Source: Blasia pusilla
Lineage: Eukaryota; Marchantiophyta; Marchantiopsida; Blasiales
Direction: 5' to 3'
Length of the DNA: 64,000 bases
NCBI GenBank assembly: GCA_050084515.1
Contig: CM114275.1
Span: forward strand, 20,460,001-20,524,000
A model generated the notes under the pieces. It had not been told where the DNA came from, did not search any database, and saw nothing but the letters and a program-made list of their open reading frames with translations. Numbering within the stretch: position 1 is the stretch's first letter; each line of letters opens with the position of its first letter. This document shows, one piece after another, positions 23,020 to 35,186 of the stretch. Both the position numbers and the translations under genes were made by a program.

Positions 23020-26000
23020 TCAGAGCCGATGTGTTTCTCTGGAAAATGATGGAAGGGGGGCACTTTCTTGTGGCCGGAAAACAAGGAACATACCGGTCAT
23101 TGCGAAGAGAGGCAATGTCAGTAACCACTTTAGCAATCGGTAATAGTGCATGTGAAAGGTAAGGGAAAACTCATCAAAGAAGTACAATGAATTCTTGTCT
23201 TGCATTTCCACCACCACATTTCCGCCAGTTCTCGTAGTCACACAGGGCAGTGTCATTGTATAAACCCCCGGAACTGAGTATGTGTAATTGTGAGTACTTG
23301 TCTTCTCACCCCGATAGTTTCCAGGTGTCATCAATGTCACCTGTTCCAGTAACGGATTAATATAGAGTGTATGATGTGCACCCTCCTTGTTGGAAACCAA
23401 AACCCATCCACCATTTCCGAAATTTGAAGATCAACACAGTGAGATACATGCTATAAGTCCACAAGAAATTTACCTTCACATGGTACGGCCCTTGGGTACC
23501 ACTGGAAGCTCGATATTTGTCTACAATCTCAAATGAAACATGGAAGCTGTCGCCTGCTTCATCACGGAATCTCCTTGATGATGGTACAACATAAATTCCC
23601 TCTCGCTTATGGCGACTTGCAAGAACATTCCTGCCTTGCGTCTGCGCTGGCCATGCCTGGATATGATATCAATTATATCAGAATTTAGAGAGTACCTACC
23701 CTGGAGAAATACAAAAAGATTCCAGAATCCACTCCTGATTGCACGGAGGTCTGCTTATGGCAAATCCTCAACCCCTTGGCCATACCAGAGGACTCTTGGA
23801 AGAAATCCCATATTAGACCACATAATACAAACTTTGAATACGGATTCACGATTGTAAGGTAGCCATGTGGAGCCCTTCTGGCTAATTACAGACTCTACTT
23901 CCAACTGTAATGATTCATCCAGGTCTTCCTAAGGCATTCACTATGTATAGCAAACAATTGGTGTCAACAAGTAATTTTCTGCATTGTATGAAACTGAGTC
24001 TTCTTTGACCTATGTACATCAACGAACTTCATAATATACTGCAAAACGAAATTCTGATGGAGAATTGTAGAAAATAACAAACCTTGAGTGGATGGTGGGT
24101 AGCAGGCGTTTGGAAGCAATACACATTTCCATTCATCGTTGAGACAATTAGGTCTAGATCGTCACCACCATCAACATTGTCTGCTAGCACCATGCTATAC
24201 CTGCATATCGAATATAGTTGAGACCATGATGACCATGTTCAAAAAAAATGTTACATAGCATGAACAAGGCTCAGACCCGATAATCAACTTGCTTAAAAGA
24301 CTTACGTAGTCTCCCCGATGTCGATTGCTTCAGCACAGCCTGTGGGACCATCAATCAAGTAGAAATATCCATCGAAAGACCCGACAGCAATAGTAAGCCC
24401 TTTTCGCTCGTTGCCATTCCTGCTTAAGTCAACCAACAACGCTGGAGACATCACACGTCCATGGGTACGAAATGGGAAAGGTCCCACATTTGATCCATCT
24501 GAACCCCTCAAAACATACACACTTCCAGAAGTTGTTGGAACCACAATGTCTGTGTGTCCATCACCATCCACATCACCTACTGTTGCACCCTGTAAACAAC
24601 ATGAATTAATTCTTGTAAGTACACAGCCAATTTGTGACGATCACTGCAGAGCTTCTAAGCAAACATCCGGTGAATCAATCAGCATTATTTTCTCCCAGGC
24701 CATCAGCTTGGATAATAGATTCAGCACCAGACTCACTCAAATACTGGGACGACTTCTTACGTGAGATATTCCTGGAGCTCTCATATTGTAACCAGAACAC
24801 AATTTGATACATTATGTGAGATTTAGGATGCATGGGAAGATATGTTGAAAAATGCTAATATTTAGTTTAGTTATGCCCTACATCTAGTTAGCTAGATACT
24901 AACTTAGAGCTCTACTATCTTTTAAGGTAATCTCGAGTTAGGGTTAGCCACCATCATCTACTTAGTGTTAGGATCTGTTAAGAAGATCTATGGGTCAGAA
25001 ATGCCTCTCCCCTGTATATAGGATCTCTGCTAAGAGTCAGATAATCACTCTACAGCATGCACGGTTTTTGGTGAAAACTCCTAGGGCTCTTGGTGTGTCA
25101 TCCAGCACCCACCCTGCTGCAGAGTGATCAGAGAGAAAGGAAAAGGAGACTCAGACTGAGTTCTGTGTATGCAAGAGCCTCACTGGTATTGAAATTTGTT
25201 AATATCTAGTTTAGTCATGCCCTAAAAGTACTTAGTCAGATACTAACTTAGTTGGATACTAATTTAGCTAGCTAGAGATAACTTAGTGTTCCTCTATCTT
25301 TTTAGGGTAACCTTGAATCAGGGCAATTCTCGAGTTAGGGCTAGCCACCATCTGTTATTTAGGGTATGGATCTGTTCAAGAAGATCTAAGGACCAGAAGT
25401 GCTCACCCTCATGTATATAATGTCTCTGTTTAGAAAGCAGAAGCTAATTGTACAGTATGCACAGTTTTGGTGAGGACTTCTGAGGCTCTTGGTCCTGCTG
25501 CAGAGTGACCAGAGAGTAGGAAGAGGAGATTGAGACTAATTGCTGTGTTTGCTAGAGCCTCACTGGAAGGCAGGTTTTTTTCTATTATGCTGATGGAGAT
25601 TGTTTGTGCTCAATGAGGTGAGCCATGTCTGATCTCTGAGCTGGTGACATGTGAGGATCTGTATTGTGAGTGCAAGGTGTGACTGTGTAGAATCCTGCTT
25701 AGTATCTGTTAGATAATAAGAAGAGTCACCTCATGGTAGGGCTCTGATTTAGTGTAGAGATAGAAACTGATTTGCTGATTGTGTACAAGCTGAAATCATG
25801 GATGGTCTAGCTGATGCTAGCTCTGACTTTGTACAAGGAGATACTTCTGCTGGTCATTCTTTTTCTCAACTGGAAGGCAGGTCGTTTGTCCAGATAGCTG
25901 ATGGAGATCGTTTTTGCTGATGAGAACCATGTGTGATGGATAGGTTAGCAGAAGCTAGTTCTAATATTGCACAAGAAGATAGGTCTGCTGATCTAACTTT

Positions 26001-29000
26001 TCAACAAGATATGAGCGAATATTTGTGGATTTCCAGGGTTTAGACTCCAAATGTTTGAAAAAGAAAACCCCAGAATTGCCCACCATTTCTGCATTCAAAG
26101 ATATCGGATCCAAGAATCAGAACCTGAGAGATGAGACTTTTCAAATGGACTTCCCAAAGTTCTTTTCCTTCTCCACTCCATGCAGCAAGATTGCCTTTCG
26201 CATCTCCAGTAACTATTTCTATCTTTCCATCGTCGTTAATATCAGCTGCTACCACTTGACCCTGAATCTCACCCATCAGCAAGGGGAAGTTCTGTTTCAC
26301 AGTTCCTGCATGTAGATAAACCAGATAGAGTAAGGCAAGCTTGGCCAAGGCTCGAAACGATTTTCTTCCACTATATTAGCTGTTGTACAAATCAGTGAAA
26401 AAATTAAGTAAGAGCAGCTTCACAAGCATTTGGAACAGAATATTGTTTTGTAGTATGGACAGCAAATCTAACTGGGTGAATGTTTACAAGAGCTGCTTCA
26501 GGGTTTCTTGCTTCAAGCACAAGCAACTGGTAGATAGAAGTTAGACTAGTGAGGATATCTGAAGCTAAATCAAGAATATGCATCAATATACACTGCATTT
26601 TAAACAAGAGCCTATCAACCAACAGACTTTTCCCACATGTAGAATAGAACTCATGATTTCCATAAAAAATGCTGATTTGTGTACCATTGCTATGAAGAAC
26701 GTAGACAAATCCCATGGAAGTTCCAACAATGATCTCCAGGTATCCATCATCATTCAGATCGACGACGGTGGGAGCCGAGTAAATGTAGGCACGATAAGTC
26801 GCGGAATCTGTGCTGAGGTCCAGATAGGTATCCCATTTTACTTGCTTTGTCTCCAGGTTGAAAACAACAATTCCTCCTGCAACATACTTGCCCATGTCGA
26901 GGTCTCCAAGCTCTTTGGAATGCTCTTCCATCTCATAGTATCTGCCAATCATGACTTACATTCATCAGATCACATTAAGAATTCAAATACCCTTATATTT
27001 GCTTAATCCAATGGTTTCTGTATAGATCCCCCAAATTTCCGTCACTAAGATGAGCAGAAGATGGTAAGAAAAATCCCCAAAAGGACCACCAGGCAGATTG
27101 TTAAGCCATGTAGGGCAAAGAAGACACTGAAACAAGCAAGCAGATGAGGATGGTCCTTCCTTCCAGTAATTGGAACCTAATCTTAGCATCTTTTCACTCT
27201 CACTGACAGGAGGGTGCCAACCACACCTCTTTAGATCCCTCAACTCTATATAAATCATAAAGCTTTCCTATCTGAGGCTGAAAAAGCATGCTCCATCTTT
27301 GCCTTGACTACTGTCTTAGATCCAGATGACTAAATTAAATCTATGATTTCCCTCGGAAAAAAAATGCATCTCTCGAAACAGGTGCTAGTGATGTAAAAGA
27401 AAACTTACTCCCGATCATAGAAATAGGAAACAGCCACCACCATTTCATCCACACCATCTTTGTCAATGTCAGCTATGACCTACAACAACTCGCATGCAAC
27501 AGAAATTTAGAAAATAAAGATTCTTGAAAGTTTCTCCTAAGCATCACATCACTCTAACTTAAGTACATAACGCAATTGGAAAGAGAGTCAACCAGACTGG
27601 TTTACATTTCAAGATGGCAACCCAAAATCTGAGGAACCCATAATCTCTCGGGATGTAATCACACCCTTACAGAAAAAACAAGTTCGGGCCAAGATAGGAC
27701 TATGCTGTTACCAATGCCTATAATTGCATCAGGAAAAAATGTCATTGTCAAGATTTAAACTGCTGTCATTACTAGCCAGGAAATGGGATAGAGCCTAAAC
27801 ATCTTAAAAATAAAACAATTTTAAAAACTTCCAAAAGGAATGAGATGTGTGACAGGATGAAGACAGAAAATTGGCCACAAAGGAGAAGTTCAGACCGGTG
27901 TACAGAGAATATGTGCATCAACTTCGACAAAGTCTTGAATACTCTCATGAATCGCTTCATCCCAGCCCTCCTCACCCCACATTTGCTCATTTACATAGTC
28001 ATCATAATCGTAGTCATATTCTTCAGTCAATCCATCATCGCCATTTTCATCATCTCTGAAGACATCAAAGGAGGCTTCATCTTCCAGAGGTTCTTGCTGG
28101 TCTTCTGCTGTTGCTATCCCATCTCCATCATTGTTTTTCCCTCCATCATTGACCTGACTATCTTCTCCAGTTGTGCCCACATCTTGAAGAAGGCGTCGCT
28201 GAGTGTTCAAGGGGCGCTGCTCTTCCTCTGTACCTGATTTTGTATCGGTTACATCCACCCCTCCAGTTAAATTGGCATCTTCACTAATAGTGGTCTCTAC
28301 TTTTGATGTTCCAGTACTACTTGCGTTCATTTCTGGTTTGGAATCAGTAATGGAGACTGTTCCATTTGTTGTGCTTTCGTTTGTGGCAGTTTTGAAGGAA
28401 GTGTCGGTGCCTTTGTCTTCTTCCATAGCACTCCGTATGCCAGCCGTACCTGAATCACCTTGGTATTAATTCCAATAAACGTAAAATTCTGTTGAATGCA
28501 AACACGGGGAGAAAAGTGGCATGACTTACCATGCGGGTCCATGAGTTCATCTTTAACAAGGAAGCCACCTTCAGACACCTCTTTTCCTCCATGTTTCGTT
28601 CCATTTGATAGCACTGTAGGACCAAATGAATACATTTTTATGCAGATATTGAATCGTTGAGGTTGTGGATGACAAATTGAATATGGTAGCAACACCAAAA
28701 GATATTTCCACAATACTCATAAGAAGGAAATATTATCCTTGGAGGAATCGTTACATAGATAGATCTCCTGGCCAGCACAGTAACCATGACTCTTTGGTAT
28801 ACTTCACACCACACATATGAGGTTCTGAAGTCAAGCCTTTTTCGGGGACTATCTAAGATGTGCAAATGTACACACAGGCTTACTGCAATCAGTTTCTATA
28901 CGAAGGGATTATAAGAAGGGACCATGACTTACCAGTGTTAACAACTTCATCCAGAGAAGAGTGGATATCCAGTTTAGATCGATCAACATGATCGGGATCC

Positions 29001-31306
29001 AGTCCCACATACCAGTCTTTCCGTACCTTGCGCCTGGGCACGATCAACTTGTCTGGCAGCATGAAACCACCAGCTCTTTCCACGAAAAAAGTTCAAAATT
29101 TCAAAATACAAGCCAACAATGTCAAACCATCAAACAAATTTTTAGTTACTAATCTAGCCAACCTCACTTCGTTTGGGATGAATACAATTAATAGAATTCA
29201 ATTCCAGAATCAGATCTTATCGGGTAATCGACAACCAGTATGCTGGACTGCCCTAACAAATCAGTGATGGAAGTTTGGTCCAGACCTGAAGAACAAAACC
29301 TCGCCATTAAAAGTGGCAAGTGCAATTTCTTTGTTACCATCCTTATCAAGATCATAGGCCAGTGCACTGGCATGAACTGTGGATTTATGGTAAGCAGGCC
29401 ACCCTGCAACAAAAGAGAAAGAAAACTTTTTAGCAAGCAGAAATGAACATGCCAGACTCCAGCAGAATTGACATGAAGTGCCATATTTCAAGTCAAAGGA
29501 GTACAAGTGGACAGAAATTCACAGCTCAAGTTTGTATATCTATTCGTGGTTTTGTAACCACCTCATTCTTTTCATATAAACCAAAACATAATGGGATACA
29601 CCTGACTAGGTGGCTACTGGTGGTGAACTGAGGTAGAAAGTGAGACTTTATTGGGGGACAGAATAGTTGACAGAAGCCACAAATCTGGGCAAAAAGGACT
29701 GTAAGTATTCATGTGCTTTCACCAAACCAAATAAACAAGTTGTTCCTTGTTGATGTAAATAGATAAAGATCTGTTGCTCTAATGTGAACATAGATAGCAG
29801 GAACACCCGCATAGAAGCGAAATTTTGATGCAGAGAGTAATTCAAGGTCAAAAGAAGCAGACCACATTCCAAAACTTTCTTGACTTAGTGAATCGCCTAC
29901 AACTCCAGAATCGTCCAGCAAACTCTACAGATAGTGGCTATGGCACAAATTAAATACTGTCAAAGACACATAAGTTAGGGATGTCGAGAAGTATGACCGA
30001 AGCTCCAGGTATGTCATGTGGCTAGCAGTGTTTGACAAGCTGAAAACAATCTACAATGGCAAAGAAAATCAACATTTGTTACTTCTTTGATCCCTTCTCT
30101 GCCCTAGACTTAAAGGAAGACCCCTCTGACCGTCTCTGAACTCTGAATGATTCTGCTACCAAAGGTCGATTGCAATTCTCCAAAAACAGAGAGATTTCAT
30201 CAATTTCCGAAACTTTCAGTCAAAATAAGTTGAATATTTTATCCTCACGAAAGTCATCAAATATTTCCCTACCTATGGGTAGTTACATATCTTTGGAAGT
30301 GATGGTCAGATAACAGGCATCTTCGCGCATATTTGTTCACATTCTTGCAATCATTTGGCAATTCAAGATGTTACTCTAGCACGTTCCCTGCTTTGGGCTG
30401 AAGTACCTGTCAGTTTTTCGCCATCCGAGCCATCCAACACCTCCAAATAATGTACAAAAGTGGGGACGACAATCTCCAATTTGCCATCCCTGTTCACAGT
30501 CACAACAAAAAGGCATGAAGTTTAAGGAATCGAGGAATTTGAATCCTAAAACCAGTTGACTATTGGTACTTCAAATTTGTCTATACCAAAGAGCGATAGA
30601 CAGCAGAAATAGTAAATTGAAGGGGATATTCCAAATACTCTGCCTAGTCAGTTTCCATCAAACTGAACATCTAAATTCAAAACCGGCATAATAAGTCGTT
30701 TGCGTCTAGACGGAATGCGAAAAAATCAAATCACGTACTGGTGTACGAGAAGTACCCATTTATATCAGAAATAAGAGGAGTGGCGTAGATGCTGGAGCTG
30801 ACCTCTGTCTGCCACCTCAATTCCACATTTTGAGGGCACTGCGTATTCGCCAACGCTTCCTCGTCTCTGCCACCGCCAAATTTAAAAAAATTGCACAATT
30901 CGTGTCATTTAACCCATCCACTACATCGAGAATTCTGCAAGAAGAAGTAAACTAGCAAGCTTATAATCCGCACAGAAGGCACATGCGCCAAAAAGAATCC
31001 ACCGATCAACTTTGATCACGTGAGTAAATTGTCCGGATACCATTCCCATCGCATTCTCGGCCAACACCATACGATAATTAGCTGCTCTCACCAACACAGC
31101 ACCGACGAAATTGATCACACTCACAATCGCGGCAAAGGAAGACTATCATCAGACGCCTCTCTGTTCAAAAACTTGTTGCCCTCTGACACATGCTTCATGT
31201 TATCATCATGCGCGACGGGCTTCGACAACTGCGCCCCCGATCTCCCAGCGAATAACAGAATGCACACCAGGAAGAACCGGTCACCCAATCCCGAATTCCC
31301 CCTCAT
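23020..31306 (-). CDS. DEX1: DEX1 (DEFECTIVE IN EXINE FORMATION 1) homologue, complete, 14 exons
   Basis: In Arabidopsis DEX1 is a membrane protein needed for primexine and exine patterning of pollen. Exons: 31306-31125, 30866-30756, 30489-30407, 29403-29286, 29075-28933, 28613-28530, 28449-27896, 27479-27409, 26941-26685, 26305-26124, 24589-24306, 24200-24083, 23656-23474, 23385-23020. They give 911 codons with phase kept throughout; the Arabidopsis protein has about 896 residues. Residues 1-26 form a signal peptide ([11 protein letters not shown] core). FG-GAP/calcium-type loops recur: [54 protein letters not shown]. Exon 7 encodes a variable acidic stretch ending in [10 protein letters not shown] membrane span ([20 protein letters not shown]) lies near the C-terminus before LPLPSFSRE. 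Intron 10 is enlarged by an LTR-like insertion. The start is the Met that opens the signal peptide. Confidence 0.95.
24841..25566. mobile_element. Two LTR-like tandem repeats inside DEX1 intron 10
   Basis: Repeat 1 (24841-25186) and repeat 2 (25187-25566) are direct, adjacent copies. Shared landmarks in order: AATATTTAGTTTAG or AATATCTAGTTTAG, ATGCCCTA, CTCGAGTTAGGG, TAGCCACCATC, a TATATA box inside GTATATA, CTCTTGGT, CTGCTGCAGAGTGA, and GAGCCTCACTGG at the end. The starting TGTTGAAA, the internal TATA box and the length of about 350 bases suit an LTR. Two LTRs side by side with no interior suggest unequal exchange, or a decayed element. At 25567-25925 a further sub-repeat (GGAAGGCAGGT..GCTGATGGAGAT) occurs twice and may be the start of the element's interior. 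Confidence 0.6.
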
Positions 31307-31620
31307 GGCTTCCTCCTCCTCCTCCCGTCCCAATTCCGCTCCCTGCTCCCACGCAGCCGACCCTACCACCCCCCTGCTCTCATCGCTCCGCCATTTGATC
31401 GCCCCAGCGCGCTTCCTACAAAGCAGGACTCGACGCAATGAACGAACAAACCGACGAATGATCGATCTACGGGCTTCGCGAAGTCTGGTTTAGGTCGTCA
31501 TTAAGTCGTCGGGTTAGCTGGCTTCCTCGTTCCTAGTGAAATCTTCGTCTCGTGTAAAAACCCTCATAAGGCCCCGCTAGCGCGGGCAGGCCGGCACACG
31601 CGATTCATGTTTTGGAGTTG
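31307..31620. promoter_or_regulatory. DEX1 upstream region
   Basis: About 300 bases between the DEX1 start and the AT-rich desert. The part next to the gene is CpG-rich and probably holds the 5' UTR and core promoter. No clear TATA box was placed. A GC-rich inverted motif (CCCGCTAGCGCGGG, about 31575-31588) sits at the far end and could be a regulatory palindrome or a Helitron-type hairpin. Confidence 0.35.
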
Positions 31621-32694
31621 GATTCGTTCAAATGGTTTGGAGAGTCTTATTATCACAAACACATGGCATCCGGTTTAAAAAAATGTTTTTAATTTGTGGA
31701 TAGCATCATTATTCTTTTCGGGTCCTAGAAAAGTTATTAAACAATTTTTTATTTTTCGTGTGTCAGCTCATCGAAGACCAAGGTATTTGTCCATGAAGTT
31801 TCTTTCTTTTAATTTTACCCTATACTAAGCATAAAGCAAGAATGGGTAATATTTTAATAATTAGGTTTTATTTATTCATTTTAAATTTCAAATAATTAAT
31901 TTATTAAATAAAATTGATTCAAATTCAAATATTTTTCCCATGAAATCTTGTGGAGTCTCTTTAAGTTTTATTATCTTTCCTCATTTGGAAATTTAAAATT
32001 ATATATTTTTCCAAGGTTCGTGCCAACAAATTATGATAAAATTAATTTTAATTTTAGTTTTTAATTTTCCTTTTGGGAAAAAACTAAAAGGATAATAGGA
32101 CACTAATGGGGACAAGAATTATTCTTCAAAATAATGGAAGATATATTTTTCTATAATAGTTTTAATTTTCAAGTTAGATGGGAGAAAAACTTCATCCCTC
32201 TTTTGAGAAAAATATTCATCAAAATAAGTGACTTTCTTTCATTTATTGAAGGATGGGGCTTGGAAAAGCGAAATATTATTTGTCCACAATTAATAAAAAA
32301 TAGATATGAAAATTTCTCTTGAGCCAAGTTAGATGTATTATAAAAAACAATCTATCTTTCTTTTTTTTGTCCTACTTTTTAAGATTAAACTTTATTCAAC
32401 GTGTGTCCACTAATTTCATTTTATCATCTTCCATATGTGAGTCTTTTCATTCCCAATCATCTCTCTCGATGCATCCCACGGGCAAGAACTTACTAGTCTA
32501 CATTATAAAGGGAAATTCATCTCATAAGGGAGGATAATTTGCTGTCTGTGAAGATTTTTCTTCTCGACTTGTGTGGTCAAAAGTTCTTGAGGTAGCACCT
32601 ACATCAGTAAAACTTCACTTTAATGTTTGAGGAGCATCATTGTAGGTCTCTAATGATCCCTTTGTCTTCCATACCCATTTTTCATTTTCATTGT

Positions 32695-32887
32695 TATGTT
32701 TGGTCCAACTCCAAGCCCATGAAAGTGGGATCTTTTTGCGAGTTAAGTTTTGACACTTTGATTTTCATCCGCTATGTTTGGTCCAACTCTAAGACCATGA
32801 AAGTGGGATCTTTATGCAAGTTAAGTTTTAACTCCAACCCTATGAAAGTGGCATTTTTTTGCAATTGCAAGTTAAATTTTGACATTG
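32695..32887. repeat. 78-bp tandem repeat, about 2.5 copies
   Basis: TATGTTTGGTCCAACTC starts at 32695 and again at 32773. The downstream text, CATGAAAGTGGGATCTTT then GTTAAGTTTTGACA or GTTAAGTTTTAACT, repeats, with a third partial copy (ATGAAAGTGGCATTTTT ... GTTAAATTTTGACA) to about 32887. Confidence 0.85.
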
Positions 32888-35104
32888 GTGCATCGCATGG
32901 GCATTCTTGCTAGATAACAATAAATAAACCCATAGGATAAAATTTAGAGAGTGGACCCACATTATTTATTGCCCAAAAGATTTAGATCATGCATAGAGCA
33001 AGGAGAGAACTCCAAAGTCACTTGAGTTAGGGTCACACTTGGGGCCGTAACTAGTTTAGCCCCCTCGTCCATTTAGTGTCAAATCAAACTACAATGGAAT
33101 TGGTTTGTATTTATGTTAAATATCGGGTTGAAATTTTAAGAAAAAACTAACACAAGTCCATGTTTCATGATTCTAATGGCACATGAAGAGATTGAGCAAC
33201 AAGAAAACTCATCTTGGCATTGAGCCTTGAGAAATTTGGGGATCAAAGTCAACGTGGTAAGAAAGATTAGGATGATTTCTTTTTTAGTGTTGAACATTGC
33301 TGTATGCAAGGAGTTAATAATAGTGTTGCCCATAAAAATATTTTCTTATATTCTTGTTGTGAAAATATTGGGTTGTTGCCCCCTTCACCATGCCTCAAGC
33401 CAAGCAAGGAGTCTCTTGGAAATCAACAAATTATTCCCATTAGTAACAATCATTTATTTTCAGCAGACTATTTCACCCATGGTACTAGGATAACAATAAA
33501 ATATATTGTGCTAAGGGATCTTATACTATAATGTTATGTGCAAAAGCACTTATAACACAAAATGAAACATAATACCATGCTCGTTGCTCATGAGTTATTT
33601 GAATCTAAAGAATTAGAGTTTTAGAATATCTCAAGCCCACTACTATAGGGTTGGACACAATATGAGACAAGTAGAAAGTGTGTGTTATGCACATAGCTTA
33701 TAATCATGTTATCCATACAAATATTTTCTTGTTTCCCGTGTTATGCAAATATTTTCTCACTACGCCACTACCATGTGTCAAGACAAGGGGCTTTGCAAAA
33801 TCAATACACTACCCTCCATTAATATTATTGGTAATTCATTGCTCGTGCAACGCATTTGGTTGGAGGGATGGGAATTTTTAAAACATTACCAAAAGATCTG
33901 TAAATAATAATTTTTGAAATAGATAATGGTTGACTATTTACTGTTATCTATGTCTAGCCATACAAATGTGATTTGAAAAGTAATTCATTTGGATATTTTT
34001 AATGAATTATTATTAATATGAAAAAATTCAACTTGAAAATACTTTCACTCTACCAAACCTAGGAAGTAAAAAACTTGAAATTTTTTCATATAAAGCTTTT
34101 GTACATATATCAAAATAATTGAAAATATGACCTAAACCCCCTTATCTGAAAAAATCTAAGTTATTTTTCCCACGGAATTATTTATTTATTTATTTATCCT
34201 TCTTGATCCATAAAAGCAAATCACCCATCCCTTTTGCAAGCCAAGTCCACCATATATATAAAATTAAATTAATCCCAACATTATGAAGAAAGAAAAAAAA
34301 TCTCCCTCAATTCTCCTATTTCCCTTCTTTATCTTTCATCTCACATCTTGAATTTTTTTCCAAAAGATAGTTAAGATTTCCCTCTCCATCAAACTCAAAA
34401 ATTCAAATTTTTATTTAATAATCTTTTTACACTATGGGGAAATATGGCAAATAGGCAAGTGAGGAACTTGAAAATATATTGGAGAAAGGTTCCAACAATG
34501 TTTTAAATTATACGATTAAGGGTCTATAACAGTCAAATAAATCTCATAACTAAATTGAAATTTATAGTTCATGTAAATTTTCTTTTTCAAACCCACTCTT
34601 TTAATCCATTCCTTTTCAATCCCGTATAGACAAATATTGAAAGAAATAATGAGAAAGAGGCTACACTTCTTACATGCAAAGTGACCTTGTGAGAAATTTG
34701 CTTACATTCTAAGTAGTCAAAAGAAAATCACTATGATCTTTTTAAAAAATAACGATTATCCCCATCATCGTCCTTGATCTGAAATGTTAAATTTTCTACC
34801 AAAATATGGTTGGATATTTCTTCCCACAAAACTCAAAAATTTATTCTTCTCAAAATTGAAATAAGATTTATTTTTTGAAATTGGGAAAATTACTTAGTAG
34901 AAGGGAGGAATTGAAAGAGCCTCCATATTAAAGTTTAAAGATCTATATATTATTACGAACCCAAAATAAATAAATAAATAAATAAGGTAATAACATATAT
35001 ATATATATACACACTCTAATGTACAACCCATACCATGCACAAGAGTGAAGGGACTAATCATGATGCATACAAAATTTATTTTCTATTGCCCGTAATATGA
35101 AAAA

Positions 35105-35186
35105 TATTTTCTTGTTGTCCAATTGTCACATATCAAACATACATGTGTTTGCAAACCAAGAAGGCACTCTCCAATAATCATATAGA
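35105..35186 (-). mobile_element. Helitron-like 5' terminus, third copy
   Basis: The minus strand from 35186 starts TCTATATGATTATTGGAGAG and continues with TTTGCAAACACATG and GGACAACAAGAAAATATTTT, closely matching the copy at 435-502 over about 80 bases. A copy this complete in a distant gene desert shows the sequence is a dispersed repeat. Confidence 0.45.
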
